Source: an uncultured Clostridia bacterium (lineage in GTDB: Bacteria > Bacillota > Clostridia > Oscillospirales > CAG-382). From it: a DNA stretch of 11,750 nt. The notes beneath the pieces are model-generated. The model saw only the letters and a program-made list of their open reading frames with translations. It did no database searches and was not told the origin of the DNA. This document shows positions 1 to 4,966 of the stretch, piece after piece (the first letter of the stretch is position 1; each line of letters begins with the position of its first letter). The stretch spans positions 1 through 11,750 of the forward strand of contig CANQVQ010000051.1 of the NCBI GenBank assembly GCA_947627335.1, given 5' to 3'. The translations under genes were made by a program, and so were the position numbers.

Positions 1-325
1 GGCGGAACGGCTTGGAAACGTAATCGTCCGCCCCCATGTCCAGCCCCGCGACCACGCTGCTCTCGTCCCCCGACGCCGTCAGGAAGATGACCGGCAGACC
101 TCGCTTCTTCGCGTCGGCGCAGACCCCGTAGCCGCTCCCGTCCGCGAGCGCGATGTCCGCGAGCAGCAGGTCGAACCTCCCGTCCCGCAAGCGCCGTTCC
201 GCGTCCGCCTGCCCCGCGACGGCGCACACGTCGAACCCCTCTCCCGCGAGGAATTCCCGCAGCGACCGGGCGATGCCCCCGTCGTCCTCCACGAGCAGAA
301 TGCGCTTCCGCAGTCCTTCCGGCAT
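1..325 (-). CDS. Response regulator receiver domain protein, 3' part outside the window
   Basis: This is the N-terminal half of a two-component response regulator. Its receiver domain is phosphorylated by a partner histidine kinase in the cytoplasm. Translation from the ATG at 325 gives 108 residues before the edge. The acidic pocket is E13-D14-D15, the phospho-acceptor is D57 (in LLLADIALADGSGYG), the switch Thr is T83 (FLTAS), and the conserved Lys is K105 in DDYVSKPF. The GADDYVSKPF ending is typical of the OmpR/PhoB class, which would continue into a winged-helix DNA-binding domain, but that part is not seen. A purine-rich stretch GGAAGGGAAAAGGG lies just upstream of the ATG and can serve as ribosome binding site. 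The gene lies only about 55 bases beyond a strong terminator and I see no clear promoter in between. The receiver assignment is secure; the subfamily, target genes and kinase are unknown. Confidence 0.93.
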   Translation of the reverse strand, partial: MPEGLRKRILLVEDDGGIARSLREFLAGEGFDVCAVAGQADAERRLRDGRFDLLLADIALADGSGYGVCADAKKRGLPVIFLTASGDESSVVAGLDMGADDYVSKPFR

Positions 326-380
326 ACCCTTTTCCCTTCCTTTCGCCCTTGTTTTTTCTTTTTTTGCTCCGTTTTGCCGC

Positions 381-422
381 AAAAAGCGGACCCCAAAAGA
401 GATCCTCTCCTTCGGGGCCCGC
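381..422 (-). terminator. Strong intrinsic terminator of the Ser/Ala-rich protein gene
   Basis: On the minus strand, 57 bases after the stop codon at 479, positions 422-386 fold into a 17-bp stem with a GGA triloop (arm bases GCGGGCCCC at the foot). It is followed at once by TTTTT (385-381). Three of the pairs are G-U wobbles that form only in the minus-strand RNA, since the plus strand would have C-A mismatches. This fixes the direction. Confidence 0.93.
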
Positions 423-478
423 TCTCACAGACCGTATGCGACCGGCGAACCGGGCTTACCGCCCCTTGCCGGGATTGC

Positions 479-1579
479 TTACTTCTTCTTCCGGACGACG
501 ACCACGACCACGACGATCGCAACCACCGCCACGATCGCGACGATGATGCCGATGATCGCACCCATGCCGAGTCCGCCGTCCTCAGAGGAGGTCGACGCCG
601 CAGAGGACGCCGCATCGGACGCAGCGGCAGAGGAAGCCGCAGAGGACGCCGCGGAGGACGCCTCGCTGCTCGCCGCAGAGGAAGCCGCAGAGGACGTGTC
701 GGAGGACGCCGCACTGCTCGCCGCAGAGGACGTATCAGAGGACGTCGCGGCAGAGGAAGCCTCGCTGGACGTCGCGGAGGACGTATCGGAGGACGTGTCG
801 CTGCTCGCCGCAGAGGACGTATCAGAGGACGCGTCGCTGCTCGCCGCAGAGGAAGCCGCAGAGGACGCGTCGGAGGACGTGTCGGTGACTTCCACCGGAG
901 CCGGCTTGGTCTTGCCGAGTTCCACCTTTTCATCGTCCACGATACCGACCGTGAAGAGGGTCAGTTCGGAGCCGACGGTCGAACCCTTCAGGCTCAGGTC
1001 GAGCTGGGTGAAGTGGTGCAGTTTGTCGTCATAAACTTTCTTGGTGTCGGAGCTTACATAGGTACCGAAATCCCAAACGACGTAGTTGACGCTGCCGTCG
1101 GCGTACTGCTTGGTCGAACCGACGTCGGTCGCGCCGTCGAACTTTTTCCGATACTGCACGTAATCCTTGCTGTACATAGATTCCATGTACAGGTCGGCGA
1201 CCGCAGGGGAGACCTTGTCTTTACGGGTGTAGTGGAACACCATGTGGTCGATCTTGATGGAGCCGGCGGTGCCGAAGTCCAGCGCGAAGAAAGCGGGTTC
1301 GCCAACGTTGACGTTTCCGCCGATCTGCATGGTGCCGCCCTTTTCAAAATCGACGGTGAGCGTCGGGTTGCTCCCGGTGACCTTGATGACCAGCGAGCCG
1401 TTGTCGTCGGTACGGACTTCGCAGTCGGTCGCTTTGATGATGGATTTGTCGGCCTCCGCGTCGGGCATCAGGTCGACGAGCATATCATCGCTGATGATGG
1501 ATTCCGCGCCGACCGTGACGAGCGCGAACGGCAGGGCCAGCATAACGAGGACAAGCATGGCGCAAAGCAGTTTTTTCAT
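479..1579 (-). CDS. Secreted, membrane-anchored protein with beta-rich ectodomain and Ser/Ala tetrapeptide-repeat stalk
   Basis: A 366-residue surface protein of unknown function. Residues 1-26 form a Sec signal peptide (KK, hydrophobic core, likely cleavage near VGA-ES). Residues about 27-230 make an extracellular domain rich in alternating beta-strand patterns (for example LTLFTVGIVDDE and VNYVVWDFGTY), with one Cys at 53. I infer a beta-sandwich, perhaps ligand-binding, but recognise no family. Residues 233-330 are a low-complexity stalk built from xxSS tetrapeptides (DTSS, DASS, AASS, EASS). Residues about 337-362 form one long transmembrane helix, almost all I/V/A/G, followed by the stop-transfer tail RKKK. 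The protein is thus held in the membrane with the domain outside and the stalk spanning the wall. The start is supported by AAGGAGA at 1590-1596, 10 bases upstream. It has its own promoter and terminator, so it is probably monocistronic. There is no LPXTG motif. Architecture is secure; function is not. Confidence 0.9.
   Translation of the reverse strand: MKKLLCAMLVLVMLALPFALVTVGAESIISDDMLVDLMPDAEADKSIIKATDCEVRTDDNGSLVIKVTGSNPTLTVDFEKGGTMQIGGNVNVGEPAFFALDFGTAGSIKIDHMVFHYTRKDKVSPAVADLYMESMYSKDYVQYRKKFDGATDVGSTKQYADGSVNYVVWDFGTYVSSDTKKVYDDKLHHFTQLDLSLKGSTVGSELTLFTVGIVDDEKVELGKTKPAPVEVTDTSSDASSAASSAASSDASSDTSSAASSDTSSDTSSATSSEASSAATSSDTSSAASSAASSDTSSAASSAASSEASSAASSAASSAAASDAASSAASTSSEDGGLGMGAIIGIIVAIVAVVAIVVVVVVVRKKK
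629..883 (-). repeat. 12-bp coding minisatellite (xxSS tetrapeptide repeat)
   Basis: Within the surface-protein gene, residues 233-317 can be parsed as 21 consecutive units of the form D/A/E-A/T-S-S, one unit being 12 bases. Unit order begins DTSS, DASS, AASS, AASS, DASS, DTSS. One unit (residues 277-281, AATSS) has an extra codon, which shifts the peptide register but not the frame. Acidic residues recur every two or three units. Such arrays can change copy number by slippage or recombination in 12-base steps without a frameshift. Confidence 0.9.
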
Positions 1580-1589
1580 ACGAACATTC

Positions 1590-1596
1590 TCTCCTT
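1590..1596 (-). promoter_or_regulatory. Ribosome binding site AAGGAGA
   Basis: AAGGAGA on the minus strand, 10 bases before the ATG at 1579 of the Ser/Ala-rich surface protein. It fixes that start. Confidence 0.85.
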
Positions 1597-1634
1597 AGTT
1601 TCAAAAATTTAGGGGTAAACGTCTGTGTAAACAT

Positions 1635-1663
1635 ATTATACAGCATACGGACGGATTTTGCAA
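1635..1663 (-). promoter_or_regulatory. SigA-type promoter of the Ser/Ala-rich protein gene
   Basis: Minus strand TTGCAA (1663-1658) - 17 bases - TATAAT (1640-1635). The -10 box is perfect, the -35 box matches 4 of 6, and the spacing is optimal. Transcription would start near 1628, giving a leader of about 50 bases to the ATG at 1579. Confidence 0.8.
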
Positions 1664-1724
1664 GGGTTTTCCGCGAAAAAAACGATTTTTTTGTTTTTCT
1701 TTTGCAAATTGCCGTGCGGCGCCG

Positions 1725-2768
1725 TCAATCCGGCTCCTCCGAAAGGACGATCCGCCGCCCTTCGCGAATGGCGCGGACCGCCAGAACGACCGTGCGGAAC
1801 GCCTCGAACACGTCGTCGATCGGGACCATGCCCTCGCTTCCGTTCTCGATCATATCGACTAGATCGCGGAACTGGGCGTACATATCCTTATAGATCGACG
1901 GATTTTCGATGACGCGGTCCGGCTTTTCCGCGTCGCCGTAATAGACGCGGATCAGGTCGCTGTCCCGCACGCCGTCGGTGCGGTTGGCAGCCATCGTCAG
2001 GGAAATATGCCCCTTCGTGCCGATGAAATCCTTGTCGTTGTTGGAGGAAACGTTGCGGCTCCAACCGACCTCGTAGTAGCCGCGGCACCCGTTGGCAAGC
2101 TCCATGGTCATGATCTGGTAATTGTCGATCGGGGAATCCGCGTCGAGCTTTGCGGAAACGCCCCCGACGGAAACGATCGGTGAACCGGCGAACCAGCGCA
2201 TCACGTCCGCGTAATGTACGCCGCAATCCACCAACGGCGGGCAGTCCTGCATGAGCCGCAGGAAGCGGTCCCACGGGTGTTCCGGCTCGCCGGCGCGGTG
2301 GCTCTGGTTCATGCGCGCCATGCGCAATTCCCCGATCTCCCCGCCGTCGATAAGCTCCTTGATCTTGCGGTAGGAACGGTTGTAGCGCAGGATATGCGAA
2401 ACGGCGACCTTGCTGTCGGACGACTTCACCAGCCGCACGAACTCCCGCGCACCCGCCAGGTCCGTCGCGACCGGCTTTTCGCAGATGACGTGCTTCCCGT
2501 GCGCGACGCAGTCCCGCAAAATGGGCAGATGCGTGTCCGTATAGGTGGCGATGATGACGATGTCCACCGACGGATCCGAAAGGTACGGACGGTAATCCGT
2601 TCCGAACGCCGACGCCCCGTACCGACGGGCAAATTCCCGTGCGAGGTCCGCGTCGCTGTCGATCGTCGCGACGACGCGAACTTCCTCCTTCCCGTACAGG
2701 TCCTCGATGTGCTGTCTGCCGATATGACCGCAGCCGATCAGCAGGATTCCATAGGTTTTGTTCATCAT
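1725..2768 (-). CDS. Gfo/Idh/MocA family NAD(P)-dependent oxidoreductase
   Basis: A predicted cytoplasmic dehydrogenase of the glucose-fructose oxidoreductase / inositol dehydrogenase family, about 347 residues (typical length). The N-terminal Rossmann fold has the dinucleotide motif GCGHIG at 12-17, and an Asp at the end of the second strand (ATIDSD, about 37) favours NAD(H). The family signature EKP is at 97-99 (ICEKPVAT). The catalytic region follows as D181-CG-V-H185-YAD188. The C-terminal half is the usual substrate/dimer sheet. An in-frame GTG at 2774 is possible, but AAAGGAA at 2777-2783 lies only 2 bases from it. The same site is 8 bases from the ATG at 2768, which I therefore chose; the ATG at 2765 is an alternative. 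The gene lies 89 bases downstream of the TetR-family gene on the same strand with no clear promoter between, so it is probably co-transcribed and controlled by that regulator. Substrate (an inositol, sugar or amino-sugar derivative) cannot be told. Confidence 0.92.
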   Translation of the reverse strand: MMNKTYGILLIGCGHIGRQHIEDLYGKEEVRVVATIDSDADLAREFARRYGASAFGTDYRPYLSDPSVDIVIIATYTDTHLPILRDCVAHGKHVICEKPVATDLAGAREFVRLVKSSDSKVAVSHILRYNRSYRKIKELIDGGEIGELRMARMNQSHRAGEPEHPWDRFLRLMQDCPPLVDCGVHYADVMRWFAGSPIVSVGGVSAKLDADSPIDNYQIMTMELANGCRGYYEVGWSRNVSSNNDKDFIGTKGHISLTMAANRTDGVRDSDLIRVYYGDAEKPDRVIENPSIYKDMYAQFRDLVDMIENGSEGMVPIDDVFEAFRTVVLAVRAIREGRRIVLSEEPD

Positions 2769-2776
2769 GTCCACGT

Positions 2777-2783
2777 TCCTTTT
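2777..2783 (-). promoter_or_regulatory. Ribosome binding site that decides the oxidoreductase start
   Basis: AAAGGAA on the minus strand. It is 2 bases from the in-frame GTG at 2774 (too close), 8 from the ATG at 2768 and 11 from the ATG at 2765. It argues for an ATG start. Confidence 0.7.
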
Positions 2784-2785
2784 GT

Positions 2786-2809
2786 TCCGGCGAAACGCAT
2801 TTCACCGAA
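2786..2809 (-). promoter_or_regulatory. RNA hairpin between the tetR and oxidoreductase genes
   Basis: Minus-strand RNA can form a 10-bp stem with a TGCG loop (arms TTCGGTGAAA and TTTCGCCGGA). Two pairs are G-U wobbles that exist only in minus-strand RNA. No T-run follows, so it is not a classical terminator. It ends 2-3 bases before the ribosome binding site of the oxidoreductase and could affect mRNA stability or translation. The function is inferred. Confidence 0.5.
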
Positions 2810-2857
2810 CGGCGCCTTCGCATACGGCGCACACTTTCTTTCGCAAAAAATGCCCCG

Positions 2858-3445
2858 CTACTCCGCACCGACGCCCGTCAGAAGCGCAGACGCGTGTTCG
2901 GCAAAGCCGGAGGCAAGCTCCGTGACCTCCGCGAGCGACAATCCCGCCGGGTACTTCGCCCATTCGAGGTAGAACTGCGCCGTCCCGGCGAGCATCCCCA
3001 TCACCGCCAGCCGCAGGGAGGCGGAACCCGACAGGTTCCCGTCACGGTAAAAGCCGAGCAGCCGGTCCACGGCGCACTCGCCGACCGTACGGGTGAAATA
3101 CTCCCATGTGCCCTTCAGGCACAGCGCCCGAAAAAAATCGGGATTCGCGTCGATGTGCTCCCGCACCTTCGTAAGCAGTGCGGCGGGGGAAAACACGCCG
3201 TCCGCGGTGCAGGACGAATCGATCATGTCCAGCGTCTCCGAACGCAGATTCCTCTGCAGTTCGACGGCGACGTCTTTGATGCAGGTGTAATGGAGGTAAA
3301 AGGTCTTTCGGTTAATATCCGCACAAGTTGTCAGCTCGGTGATGGTAATATCCTCCGGCTCCTTGGTGTCAAGCAGCTGAAGAAGCGCGACGTTGATGGC
3401 ACGTTTGGTCTTCACGATCCGTCTGTCGATTTTCGTTCTTGGCAT
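2858..3445 (-). CDS. TetR/AcrR family transcriptional regulator
   Basis: A 195-residue one-component repressor-type regulator, normal length for the family. The N-terminal DNA-binding domain includes the helix-turn-helix at about residues 33-53: ITITELTTCADI, then the recognition helix NRKTFYLHY with the hallmark T/S-F-Y-xH-Y/F. The remainder is a helical ligand/dimer domain (about 65-195) with no residues that identify the ligand. The start is fixed by AGGAGG at 3453-3458, 7 bases upstream of ATG. It leads a likely two-gene unit with the Gfo/Idh/MocA oxidoreductase. A near-perfect palindrome overlapping its promoter suggests autoregulation, so the inducer may be related to the oxidoreductase substrate (inference). 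Confidence 0.93.
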   Translation of the reverse strand: MPRTKIDRRIVKTKRAINVALLQLLDTKEPEDITITELTTCADINRKTFYLHYTCIKDVAVELQRNLRSETLDMIDSSCTADGVFSPAALLTKVREHIDANPDFFRALCLKGTWEYFTRTVGECAVDRLLGFYRDGNLSGSASLRLAVMGMLAGTAQFYLEWAKYPAGLSLAEVTELASGFAEHASALLTGVGAE

Positions 3446-3452
3446 CTTTTTT

Positions 3453-3458
3453 CCTCCT
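3453..3458 (-). promoter_or_regulatory. Ribosome binding site AGGAGG of the TetR-family gene
   Basis: Consensus AGGAGG on the minus strand, 7 bases before the ATG at 3445. Confidence 0.88.
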
Positions 3459-3529
3459 TTGTTTTGACTGATCGGACGGCAAGGCGGAGAGCAGGGACGG
3501 TTCCCGGCTCCCGAACCGAAGCCGGTACC

Positions 3530-3538
3530 ATTATAACA
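3530..3538 (-). promoter_or_regulatory. Extended -10 promoter of the TetR-family gene
   Basis: Minus strand TGTTATAAT: a perfect TATAAT (3535-3530) with the extended TGn element. At the expected -35 place (3558-3553) the sequence is AAACAA, a poor match, so recognition would depend on the extended -10 and perhaps the upstream A-tracts. Transcription would start near 3523, giving a leader of roughly 80 bases that has several mutually exclusive GC-rich hairpins (3499-3529). Confidence 0.72.
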
Positions 3539-3556
3539 CAGATTGCGGCAATTTGT
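3538..3556. promoter_or_regulatory. Candidate TetR-type operator (19-bp palindrome)
   Basis: The minus strand reads ACAAATTGCCGCAATCTGT. The two 9-base arms match at 8 of 9 positions around a central base at 3547, and the inner 11 bases ATTGC-C-GCAAT are perfect. It fills the spacer and touches the -35 position of the tetR promoter, exactly where a bound dimer would block RNA polymerase. Size and symmetry fit TetR-family operators. Binding by the neighbouring regulator is inferred. Confidence 0.65.
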
Positions 3557-3574
3557 TTCCCAATCTTCACGGAA

Positions 3575-3620
3575 TTTTTGCGTCTGTTTTTGGCTTTTTT
3601 GACGAATTTTCGCTTTTTTT
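3575..3620. other. Phased A-tracts upstream of the tetR promoter
   Basis: T-runs on the plus strand at 3575-3579, 3587-3591, 3595-3600, 3607-3610 and 3614-3620 have centres spaced 12, 8.5, 11 and 8.5 bases, a mean of 10.0, close to one helical turn. Such DNA is expected to be intrinsically bent and may act as an UP-like element or protein site. It occupies most of the 210-base gap between the tetR start and the small lipoprotein gene. Confidence 0.6.
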
Positions 3621-3655
3621 CGACGAAATCAGAGGAAAAGCCTTCCCAGGGCGGC

Positions 3656-3829
3656 TCACTCGACCGGCAGCACGCTGACCGAAAACCAAGCGTCCGGGTC
3701 CTCCACGGAAGTCTCCGTCAGCCAGCTGGAAATGCCGTCCGTTTCGTCCCCGCCGTCGCCCCCGCAGCCGCAGACCCCGATAAGCAGCAGACAGCAGAGC
3801 AGGACGGCGAGCCGTCGTTTCCCGTTCAT
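3656..3829 (-). CDS. Small putative lipoprotein (57 aa), translationally coupled to the aldo/keto reductase
   Basis: A short gene whose ATG (3829) overlaps the TGA of the aldo/keto reductase as ATGA, a classic coupling arrangement. It begins with a basic n-region (MNGKRR) and a hydrophobic core (LAVLLCCLLLIGV). The lipobox-like V19-C20-G21-C22 follows, so C22 is the likely lipidated residue. The mature peptide would be about 36 residues, Gly/Asp/Glu-rich, with two Trp (W36, W48), and ends in SVSVLPVE. No known domain is recognised. It would sit on the outer face of the cytoplasmic membrane. It could also be a degraded remnant of a longer lipoprotein, but the intact signal and exact overlap argue for a real gene. 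Confidence 0.6.
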   Translation of the reverse strand: MNGKRRLAVLLCCLLLIGVCGCGGDGGDETDGISSWLTETSVEDPDAWFSVSVLPVE

Positions 3830-4911
3830 GTCGCGAACCGTTCCGCGACCACTTTCAGCTCGGTGCGGATCGGCAATTCCTGCGGACAGACCGCCTCGCA
3901 CGCCCCGCAGCCGATACAGTCGGCGGGCGTTCCGCCCTTGCCGGCGAGGGAAGCGTAGTCCGCCGCCGTCGCCTCGTCCCCGCGGTTGTACAGCGCGAAG
4001 TAGTCCGGGATCGGAATGGACGCCGGGCAGCCCGTCGTGCAGTAGGAACACCCGGTGCAGGGCACCGCGATGCCCGAACGCACCCAGTCCGCGACCTTCC
4101 AAAGCAGCTTTTGTTCCGCCTCGTTCAACGGGCGGAAGTCCTTCATGTACGAAAGGTTGTCCCGCATCTGCTCCGGGCTGCTCATGCCGGACAGCACGAC
4201 CCGCACCCCCGGCAGACCCGCCGCGAAGCGGATCGCCCAGGACGCCTCCGACCAGTCCGGATGCGCCTGCCGCAGCAGACGGGACGCGCCTGCGGGCAGG
4301 TTTGCGAGCGTGCCGCCCTTGACCGGCTCCATGACCACGATCGGCTTGCCGTGCTTACGGGCGACCTCACAGCACAGACGCGACTGCACGGAATCGCTCT
4401 CCCAGTCGAGGTAATTGACCTGCAGCTGCACGAAATCCATCTCCGGGTGCTCGGTCAGCACCTTGTCGAGGAACGCGGCGTCGTCGTGGAAGGAGAAACC
4501 GATCTCCCGGACAAGCCCCTGCGCCTTCTTTTCCCGGATCCAGGAGAAGCAGTCGAGTTCGCGGTAGATCTTTTCGTGGGCGGCACGCATATCGTGGAGC
4601 AGGTAGTAATCGAAATACCCCGCCCCGGTCTTGCGCAGCTGCTCGTTGAAAATGCCGTCCCGGTCGTCCTTGCTCTTGAGGTATGCGGCGTGCAGTTTGT
4701 CGGCGAGCGTGAAGCTGTCCCGCGGATGGCGGGCGACCAGCGCCTGCTTCGTCGCGTCCTCGCTGCGGAAATTGCAGTACATCCATGCCGTGTCGAAATA
4801 GGTAAACCCGTTCGCGAGGAACTCGTCTACCATGACCTGCATCCGTTCAACGTCGATCTCCCCGTTTTCCGCCGTGGGCAGGCGCATCAGTCCAAAGCCC
4901 AGTTTTTTCAT
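3826..4911 (-). CDS. Aldo/keto reductase with C-terminal 4Fe-4S ferredoxin domain
   Basis: A 361-residue predicted oxidoreductase of the COG1453 type, common in anaerobes. The N-terminal (beta/alpha)8 aldo/keto reductase barrel has the family tetrad D40, Y45, K72 and H106 (FDTAWMY, ADK, LLHD). The late-barrel strand SGMSSPEQMRDNL at 241-253 contacts NADP in the family. The C-terminal tail (about 284-345) is ferredoxin-like, with two full cysteine sets, C285/C288/C291/C295 and C332/C335/C338/C342, expected to bind two [4Fe-4S] clusters and link NAD(P)H chemistry to single-electron carriers. The start ATG is preceded by AGGGGA at 4919-4924. It has its own promoter overlapping the end of the upstream SDR gene, and is followed by the overlapping small lipoprotein gene. 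The physiological substrate is unknown for this class. Confidence 0.94.
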   Translation of the reverse strand: MKKLGFGLMRLPTAENGEIDVERMQVMVDEFLANGFTYFDTAWMYCNFRSEDATKQALVARHPRDSFTLADKLHAAYLKSKDDRDGIFNEQLRKTGAGYFDYYLLHDMRAAHEKIYRELDCFSWIREKKAQGLVREIGFSFHDDAAFLDKVLTEHPEMDFVQLQVNYLDWESDSVQSRLCCEVARKHGKPIVVMEPVKGGTLANLPAGASRLLRQAHPDWSEASWAIRFAAGLPGVRVVLSGMSSPEQMRDNLSYMKDFRPLNEAEQKLLWKVADWVRSGIAVPCTGCSYCTTGCPASIPIPDYFALYNRGDEATAADYASLAGKGGTPADCIGCGACEAVCPQELPIRTELKVVAERFAT

Positions 4912-4935
4912 GTGTAAATCCCCTATTCTTTCCTT

Positions 4936-4966
4936 ATTATATACCGTTTCCGTCGTATTCTTTCAA
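4936..4966 (-). promoter_or_regulatory. Promoter of the aldo/keto reductase gene, overlapping the SDR 3' end
   Basis: Minus strand TTGAAA (4966-4961) - 17 bases - TATATA (4943-4938); read two bases on, TATAAT (4941-4936) has 19-base spacing. The -35 box lies on the stop codon of the SDR gene. The leader would be about 20 bases. Confidence 0.65.

Noticed and set aside
79..933. Minus-strand open frame (284 codons) full of Arg/Pro repeats
   Set aside because: It is the same minisatellite read in another frame, overlaps two well-supported genes on the same strand and shows no initiation signal.
153..1034. Long plus-strand open frame (293 codons) rich in Ala/Ser/Glu/Asp
   Set aside because: It is antisense to the response regulator and the repeat-bearing surface protein. 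It crosses the strong terminator and has no domain or ribosome binding site. The 12-bp GC-rich repeat keeps several frames open.
374..1612. Plus-strand open frame (412 codons) with Arg/Gly repeats
   Set aside because: Antisense to the surface protein, low-complexity Arg/Gly from the repeat, and it runs through that gene's start region. The minus-strand reading has signal peptide, membrane anchor, promoter and ribosome binding site.
1676..1692. A7-cga-T7 inverted repeat between the oxidoreductase and the surface protein, possible terminator
   Set aside because: The stem is only A-T pairs. The short GC inverted repeat next to it (1711-1720) has too small a loop and no T-run on the minus strand. 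I cannot support a terminator for the oxidoreductase gene.
2825..2857. Weak promoter TTGCGA-N16-TATGCG ahead of the oxidoreductase
   Set aside because: The -10 box matches only 3 of 6 bases. Co-transcription with tetR is the simpler reading.
3499..3529. GC-rich hairpins in the tetR leader, considered as a riboswitch or attenuator
   Set aside because: Two overlapping stems of about 6 bp can form, but part of one lies upstream of the predicted start site and no known riboswitch core or T-run is seen.
3632..3655. Possible terminator after the small lipoprotein gene
   Set aside because: AGCC/GGCT can pair over a 10-base loop followed by TTTT, but four base pairs are too few, and the longer T-runs nearby are on the plus strand.
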